Part shown: positions 5,774 through 9,885 of the stretch, in pieces
Numbering within the stretch: position 1 is the first letter of the stretch
How the letters are laid out: the number at the start of each line of letters is the position of its first letter
NCBI GenBank assembly: GCA_003852805.1
Contig: RDDY01000047.1
Span: 1 to 9,885, forward strand
From: Chryseobacterium sp.
GTDB taxonomy: Bacteria; Bacteroidota; Bacteroidia; Flavobacteriales; Weeksellaceae
Length of the DNA: 9,885 nt
Direction: 5' to 3'
The notes under the pieces: generated by a model
Database searches by the model: none
Told to the model about the DNA's origin: nothing
Seen by the model: the letters and a program-made list of their open reading frames with translations, nothing else
Position numbers and translations under genes: made by a program

Positions 5774-6195
5774 TGGTTCGGGATGAGAATGGCTTTTCCG
5801 TTTTCGCAGCGTACGCCGGCCGGTGGTAAGACCATCACGCAATCGGACATCACTCCGTACTTACGGTTGAACTCTGCACTTTGTCGGTTGTACAACTCTA
5901 CCTTATCCCGGAATTCCGTGCCGTCCAGCGTGGCAGGGTAGGCGATGTAAGCTTGCGGACCGCCACAAGCCTTGGCACCCATGGCAATGGTTTTCCAAGC
6001 CGCGGCATTGTCACAGCGTTCGCTTCCGGCCAAAGTTTCTATCTCGGTTCTGAGCTGTTGAAGCGTTTGTGCATCGCGCTGTTCGTCACTTATATTCTGT
6101 TCGGGCAACAGTTGTTGATTGTCTTTTTCGGGCAAAGGTCGCGCGGTGCAAGAGGTCAACAGTACGCCAAGAAAAACTGCGGTAAGGGTTTTCAT
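5755..6195 (-). CDS. Small lipoprotein of the uncharacterised CGGP type
   Basis: A 146-residue protein with a lipoprotein signal peptide: Met-Lys start, hydrophobic core, and lipobox LTSC with Cys16 as the lipidated residue. A linker rich in Gln, Glu and Asp (20-50) is followed by a small domain with four cysteines: Cys61, Cys77 in GAKACGGPQAYIAYP, Cys119 in MSDC, and Cys130 just after VLPPAGV. The pattern C...G.K.CGGP..Y..Y...S.C...PP...C recurs, as I recall, in many secreted proteins of Bacteroidota and Proteobacteria without a known function; the cysteines probably form two disulfides. The frame continues upstream to 6609, but that part lies antisense to the helicase gene, so the lipobox-giving ATG at 6195 is taken as the start (ATG 6219 would add eight residues). 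Probably anchored to a membrane facing the periplasm or cell surface. Confidence 0.85.
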   Translation of the reverse strand: MKTLTAVFLGVLLTSCTARPLPEKDNQQLLPEQNISDEQRDAQTLQQLRTEIETLAGSERCDNAAAWKTIAMGAKACGGPQAYIAYPATLDGTEFRDKVELYNRQSAEFNRKYGVMSDCVMVLPPAGVRCENGKAILIPNHQINVE

Positions 6196-6265
6196 TGTTT
6201 GGATTTTTGTTGTCGGCATCAAATACCATGCGAAATTTCGGCCCGATGGCGCGGGCTGCTTTTCG

Positions 6266-6273
6266 TATCTTTG
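6266..6273 (+). promoter_or_regulatory. Promoter -7 element for the helicase operon (TATCTTTG)
   Basis: TATCTTTG matches the Bacteroidota -7 consensus TAnnTTTG exactly and ends 10 bases before the helicase ATG at 6284, giving a nearly leaderless mRNA. No clean -33 TTG is seen. Ten bases upstream there is a small GC stem, GCCCG (6241-6245) with CGGGC (6252-6256), that may matter for control or be chance. Confidence 0.55.
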
Positions 6274-6283
6274 AGCTATTCTT

Positions 6284-8404
6284 ATGGACGGACTATTTGA
6301 CTTGCTGGAAAACACAGGGCGCAGCGTTTTTCTGACCGGAAAAGCCGGCACCGGGAAAACGACTTTTCTCAACGATTTTGTTTCTAAAACCCGAAAAAAG
6401 CACATCATTGTAGCGCCTACGGGCATCGCGGCCATCAATGCCGGCGGCGTCACCATCCATTCCATGTTCGGACTTCCGTTGCGCAACTTTGTTCCGACGA
6501 CCGAGAATATCGACCGTTCGGCAGCGATGAACATCCCTGATCTGATGCCGCATTTCAAATACAGAAAGGACAAGCTGAAGCTGTTGCGCGAGGTGGAAAT
6601 CATCATCATTGACGAAGTCTCTATGCTGCGGGCAGATGTCTTGGATATGATGGATCTTTCACTGCGTCATGTTCGGCGCAACCCTCGTCCGTTTGGCGGT
6701 GCACAGATGTTGTTCATCGGCGACTTGTACCAGCTGCCGCCCGTTGTTCGAGAGGATGCCGAACGAGTGCTGTCTCGGTACTATCCCTCGCTGTTTTTCT
6801 TTGAGGCTTATGCGCTTCGGGGGAATCAGCCTCTGACGGTGGAATTGACCAAAATCTACCGACAAACGGATGAACATTTTGTTTCACTGCTCAATGCCAT
6901 CCGCAATTCCACGGTTACCGAAAAAGAGTTGGAAGCTCTCAACCGTCGTTACCAACCTGACTTCGAGCCGGGCGCCGACACCTACGTGTATCTCTGTTCG
7001 CACAACCGAATGGCAGACGCCATCAACCAAAAAAAGCTCAACGAACTGGGTGGCAATACCTACCGATACAAGGCCGATGTTTCGGGCAGTTTCAGTGAAA
7101 GCCAATATCCCAACGATGAAGAACTGGAACTGAAAATAGGCGCACAGGTGATGTTCATACGCAACGATACCTCGACCGATAAAAAATATTTCAACGGCAA
7201 ATTGGCTGAAGTTTCGGAACTTACCGACGAAAAGATTAAGGTTATTTTGGCCGACAGCGACGAGGAAATAACCCTTTCGCGCGAGAAGTGGGAACAGAAG
7301 CGATATTTCTTGGATGGCGAGAAGAAGATTCAAGAAGAAATTCTCGGCAGTTATGAGCAGTTCCCCATACGCTTGGCGTGGGCGGTTACCATTCACAAAA
7401 GCCAAGGTCTCACATTTGACCGCTTGATTGTAGATGCCGGCAAATCCTTTGCCAGCGGTCAGGTGTACGTGGCGCTTTCACGCTGCCGAACTCTGGACGG
7501 AATTGTATTGAAATCCAAAATCACTCCCGACATCATTTTCAGTGACAAACGCATTGCTGTTTTTCACCGCGATACTCATGCGAATGCAGAAGTGAAAAAT
7601 ATCGTGGAGCGCGAAAAATATGATTTCTCCATCGGTAAAATTATCGACGGATTGCAACTGTCTTGGCTGAAGCGCGGGATAGATGAATGGTACGCCTTTG
7701 CCTTGGCTTCGCGGTTCTCGGATAAGAAAAAGTTGGCTGCTTTAAATCACTCACTCATAGCGGAAGCGGAAAATCTGAATGCAATTTCGCAGAAGTTCAG
7801 CCGTATATTGCGTCAGATGACCGTCGCGTTTGTGGAAGGCGAAACGCCGTGGACGGATATTGAAGCAAAGGCCGAGGGCGCCGTTAACTTCTTCTACAAT
7901 TCGGTAACCGAGAAAATCTTTGAACCGCTGAAAGATGTATACGCCGAGAGCAAAGGCGTAAAAGGACTGAAGGCTTACAACGAATCGCTACAAAGCTTGT
8001 TAGACGAAATTGCAGACTATTTGGAACGCATAACCGACCTTCATTTGTTAGACCGCGCTTTATTTAAGGCAACGGACAAAGCAGACCTCAGCGTAAAAGT
8101 AAAGAAGAAACCTACGCACTTGGTTACTTATGCTTTGTTTGAAGACGGAAAGTCGCCCGGAGAAATAGCCAAAGAGCGCGGTTTGGTAACCTCTACGGTC
8201 TACGGACATCTGGCAAAGGTGGCCGAGACGGGCCTTTTGGATATCGGCCGACTTTTTCCGCAATCCAAGATTGATGAGTTCCGCACGCTTTTTGCCACAG
8301 ATTACCGTCATACATTGAATGATTGGAAAGTTGCGCTGCCCGATTTTGAATACCACGAGTTGCGCATCCTCCTCAATTATTTCTTATTTAAAAAAAAAAA
8401 ATGA
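6284..8404 (+). CDS. PIF1-like superfamily 1 DNA helicase with C-terminal helix-turn-helix
   Basis: A 706-residue ATP-dependent helicase. Motifs in order: Walker [10 protein letters not shown] at 19-27, motif Ia [12 protein letters not shown] at 44-55, Walker [10 protein letters not shown] with Asp110-Glu111, motif [11 protein letters not shown] at 146-153, motif IV LTKIYRQ at 188-194, and the UvrD_C_2-like end with TIHKSQG (369-375) and VALSRCRTL (396-404). This is the PIF1/RecD-like arrangement; relatives unwind 5'-to-3' and act in DNA repair or at G-quadruplexes. Residues 425-605 are mainly helical and unassigned. About 612-665 ([19 protein letters not shown], then [12 protein letters not shown]) forms an RQC-like helix-turn-helix, probably for DNA binding. 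The start ATG 6284 follows a good -7 box. The gene ends in four lysine codons that are a pure 12-A run, and its TGA overlaps the next ATG. Exact role in the cell is unknown. Confidence 0.92.
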   Translation: MDGLFDLLENTGRSVFLTGKAGTGKTTFLNDFVSKTRKKHIIVAPTGIAAINAGGVTIHSMFGLPLRNFVPTTENIDRSAAMNIPDLMPHFKYRKDKLKLLREVEIIIIDEVSMLRADVLDMMDLSLRHVRRNPRPFGGAQMLFIGDLYQLPPVVREDAERVLSRYYPSLFFFEAYALRGNQPLTVELTKIYRQTDEHFVSLLNAIRNSTVTEKELEALNRRYQPDFEPGADTYVYLCSHNRMADAINQKKLNELGGNTYRYKADVSGSFSESQYPNDEELELKIGAQVMFIRNDTSTDKKYFNGKLAEVSELTDEKIKVILADSDEEITLSREKWEQKRYFLDGEKKIQEEILGSYEQFPIRLAWAVTIHKSQGLTFDRLIVDAGKSFASGQVYVALSRCRTLDGIVLKSKITPDIIFSDKRIAVFHRDTHANAEVKNIVEREKYDFSIGKIIDGLQLSWLKRGIDEWYAFALASRFSDKKKLAALNHSLIAEAENLNAISQKFSRILRQMTVAFVEGETPWTDIEAKAEGAVNFFYNSVTEKIFEPLKDVYAESKGVKGLKAYNESLQSLLDEIADYLERITDLHLLDRALFKATDKADLSVKVKKKPTHLVTYALFEDGKSPGEIAKERGLVTSTVYGHLAKVAETGLLDIGRLFPQSKIDEFRTLFATDYRHTLNDWKVALPDFEYHELRILLNYFLFKKKK
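8390..8401 (+). repeat. Run of 12 adenines at the helicase/oxidoreductase junction
   Basis: Twelve uninterrupted A bases encode the final four lysines of the helicase, and the last A is the first base of the next gene's ATG. One extra A, or a -1 slip, would read through into the downstream frame; one fewer A would end the helicase after four altered residues. Long A-runs are prone to replication, transcription and sequencing slippage. Confidence 0.9.
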
Positions 8405-9420
8405 AGAAACCTGATATCTCTGTGCTGGATTTGGCAATTGTCAGTGAAGGTAACAGCATACAGCAAAGCTTTAAAAACAGTTTGGACCTTGCCGTTCACA
8501 CCGAGAAGCTCGGTTACAAGCGCTTTTGGCTTGCAGAACATCACAATATGGCCAGCATCGCCAGCTCTGCCACTTCCGTACTCATCGGTTACATTGCACA
8601 GGGCACGCAGAGAATTCGTGTCGGTTCGGGCGGCATCATGTTGCCCAACCACAGTTCTTTGGTAATTGCCGAGCAGTTCGGCACTTTGGAGACTTTATAT
8701 CCGGGCCGTATTGATCTCGGCATCGGCAGAGCGCCGGGCACAGATGGCGTAACCGCTGCGGCTTTGGGCAGAAATCCTGCCGTTATAAATGAGCAGTTCC
8801 CGCGGCAAATCAGCGAGCTGAAAACTTATTTTTCCAAGGACAACCGGTCGGGCAGAGTCCGCGCTATTCCCGGAGAAGGACTGGATATTCCTATTTATAT
8901 GTTGGGATCGAGCACGGACAGCGCGTGGCTGGCTTCTTCGCTCGGTTTGCCGTATGCCTTTGCAGGACATTTCGCGCCGGCACAGATGGAAGTTGCTCAA
9001 CGGATTTACCGCGAGAATTATAAACCGTCGGCACATTTCCCCGAGCCTTACTTTATTGCGTGCGTCAATGTTATTGCAGCCGATACCGATGCACATGCCG
9101 AATATTTGGCGACGACGCTTTACCAAGCTTTCCTGAATATCGTGAGAAACGACCGCAAGCCGTTCCCACCTCCGGTAGATGATATGGACGGTCTGTGGTC
9201 ACCCATGGAGGCAGCAGCCCTCAGAAAGCAGTTGTGGGCCAGCTTCATCGGTGGACCTAAAACTGTGGAAAAGCAGATGCGTGAGTTTCAAAGCGTTTTT
9301 GCTGCCGACGAACTGATGGCCGTTTCTCATATCTATAGCCACGATGCCCGACTGCGCTCTTATGAAATATTTGCAGAAGTGGCGAAGACTGCTTCTGACG
9401 AACAAGAATTTGATAAATGA
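8401..9420 (+). CDS. LLM-class (luciferase-like) flavin-dependent oxidoreductase
   Basis: A 339-residue TIM-barrel protein of the bacterial luciferase-like monooxygenase family, in the group known as 'luciferase family oxidoreductase, group 1' (YhbW-like). Signatures: [11 protein letters not shown] at 7-17, the hallmark WLAEHHNM at 43-50, [22 protein letters not shown] at about 72-93 (the flavin/active-site strand), then [17 protein letters not shown]. Members use reduced flavin, and the substrate of this group is unknown; there is no sign of light emission, which would need a LuxB partner and lux genes. Length and start agree with the family. Its ATG overlaps the helicase stop by four bases (ATGA), indicating translational coupling, and its own stop lies two bases from the likely lnt start. 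Confidence 0.94.
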   Translation: MKKPDISVLDLAIVSEGNSIQQSFKNSLDLAVHTEKLGYKRFWLAEHHNMASIASSATSVLIGYIAQGTQRIRVGSGGIMLPNHSSLVIAEQFGTLETLYPGRIDLGIGRAPGTDGVTAAALGRNPAVINEQFPRQISELKTYFSKDNRSGRVRAIPGEGLDIPIYMLGSSTDSAWLASSLGLPYAFAGHFAPAQMEVAQRIYRENYKPSAHFPEPYFIACVNVIAADTDAHAEYLATTLYQAFLNIVRNDRKPFPPPVDDMDGLWSPMEAAALRKQLWASFIGGPKTVEKQMREFQSVFAADELMAVSHIYSHDARLRSYEIFAEVAKTASDEQEFDK

Positions 9421-9422
9421 AT

Positions 9423-9885
9423 ATGTTAAGATATATAGCTTTATCCGTCCTCAGCGGTTTGTTGTTTGCCGCCGCGTGGCCCGCGCATGGCTTTCCGTTT
9501 CTGATATTCTTTGCTTTTGTGCCGTTGCTTTTGGCCGAGCATCGCATTACCCGAACGCATGAGATAAAGCGCCAAGCCCTGACGGTCTTCCTCTTATCGT
9601 TCCTGAGTTTCTTTATTTGGAATATTCTCACCACTTGGTGGTTGTTCAACTCATTGAACCCTGACGGAACCAGATCGTGGATTGCGGGTATCATCCCGAA
9701 TCTTATTAATCCCACGTTGATGGCATTGCTCTTTGTGTTTTATCATTTCTACCGAAAAAAGACGGGCACTTATTTCGGTTTGGTTTTCCTCGTGGTTTCG
9801 TGGATATGCTTTGAAAAGATGCATCTGAGTTGGGAGTTGACTTGGCCGTGGTTGAACTTGGGGAACGCCTTTGCGGGCTGGCACG
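9423..9885 (+). CDS. lnt: Apolipoprotein N-acyltransferase, N-terminal part (3' end outside window)
   Basis: The frame is open to the window edge and gives 154 residues. It begins with closely packed hydrophobic segments (about 3-18, 22-39, 52-74, 84-108 and 116-131), matching the membrane half of Lnt. The diagnostic segment SWELTWPWLNLGN at 136-148 matches the conserved 'W-E-...-PWL.LG' region just before the periplasmic nitrilase-like domain, which carries the catalytic Glu-Lys-Cys and is missing here only because of the cut. Lnt adds the third acyl chain to the N-terminal cysteine of lipoproteins in the inner membrane. ATG 9417, in frame and overlapping the upstream TGA as ATGA, is an alternative start giving two more residues. 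Position directly after the oxidoreductase suggests the same transcript as the helicase. Confidence 0.93.
   Translation, partial: MLRYIALSVLSGLLFAAAWPAHGFPFLIFFAFVPLLLAEHRITRTHEIKRQALTVFLLSFLSFFIWNILTTWWLFNSLNPDGTRSWIAGIIPNLINPTLMALLFVFYHFYRKKTGTYFGLVFLVVSWICFEKMHLSWELTWPWLNLGNAFAGWH

Noticed and set aside
6196..6609. Upstream extension of the lipoprotein frame to a 284-residue product
   Set aside because: The extra part is antisense to the helicase gene and its promoter and would bury the lipoprotein signal peptide in mid-protein.
8401..9420. Part of a bioluminescence (lux) operon
   Set aside because: The protein is of the generic luciferase-like group; there is no second subunit, fatty-acid reductase or regulator nearby.

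Overview
This 9,885-base window looks like ordinary chromosome from a member of the Bacteroidota, most likely a flavobacterium of the Weeksellaceae type. The evidence is a type IX secretion plug protein (that system is confined to this phylum), a ferrochelatase and a two-headed Nfu protein of the flavobacterial kind, almost no Shine-Dalgarno sequences, and two exact TAnnTTTG promoter elements close to start codons. By eye the G+C content is near one half, which is high for that family; I cannot name a genus. No RNA gene, CRISPR array, insertion sequence or phage gene is visible.

Layout. Positions 1-1529 (+) hold the end of a metallo-beta-lactamase-fold hydrolase, overlapped by one base by a T9SS plug protein. 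Positions 1575-2098 (+) hold a small type II toxin-antitoxin pair whose RelE/ParE-like toxin has no usual start codon at its expected beginning. It converges on hemH (ferrochelatase, 2105-3136, -). Upstream of hemH lies a 168-base gap with a probable dispersed intergenic repeat and a strong GC hairpin, then an Nfu-type iron-sulfur carrier (3305-4183, -). Divergent from this are a gamma-class carbonic anhydrase-like protein (4259-4777, +) and a YihY/BrkB membrane protein (4835-5773, +). A small lipoprotein gene (5755-6195, -) overlaps the end of the BrkB gene tail to tail. Divergent from it, a tightly packed set runs to the right edge: a PIF1-like helicase with a C-terminal helix-turn-helix (6284-8404), a luciferase-like flavin oxidoreductase (8401-9420) and the start of apolipoprotein N-acyltransferase lnt (9423-9885, cut by the window).

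How the genes relate. hemH and nfu are both on the minus strand and both concern iron use (heme insertion, Fe-S cluster delivery), so co-expression is plausible. The helicase, oxidoreductase and lnt genes overlap or nearly touch, implying translational coupling despite unrelated roles. I see no convincing new multi-gene system. The best leads are the start-less toxin, the 12-A tract at the helicase/oxidoreductase junction (one extra A would fuse the two proteins), the cysteine-rich segment in ferrochelatase, the uncharacterised CGGP lipoprotein, and the intergenic repeat before hemH.
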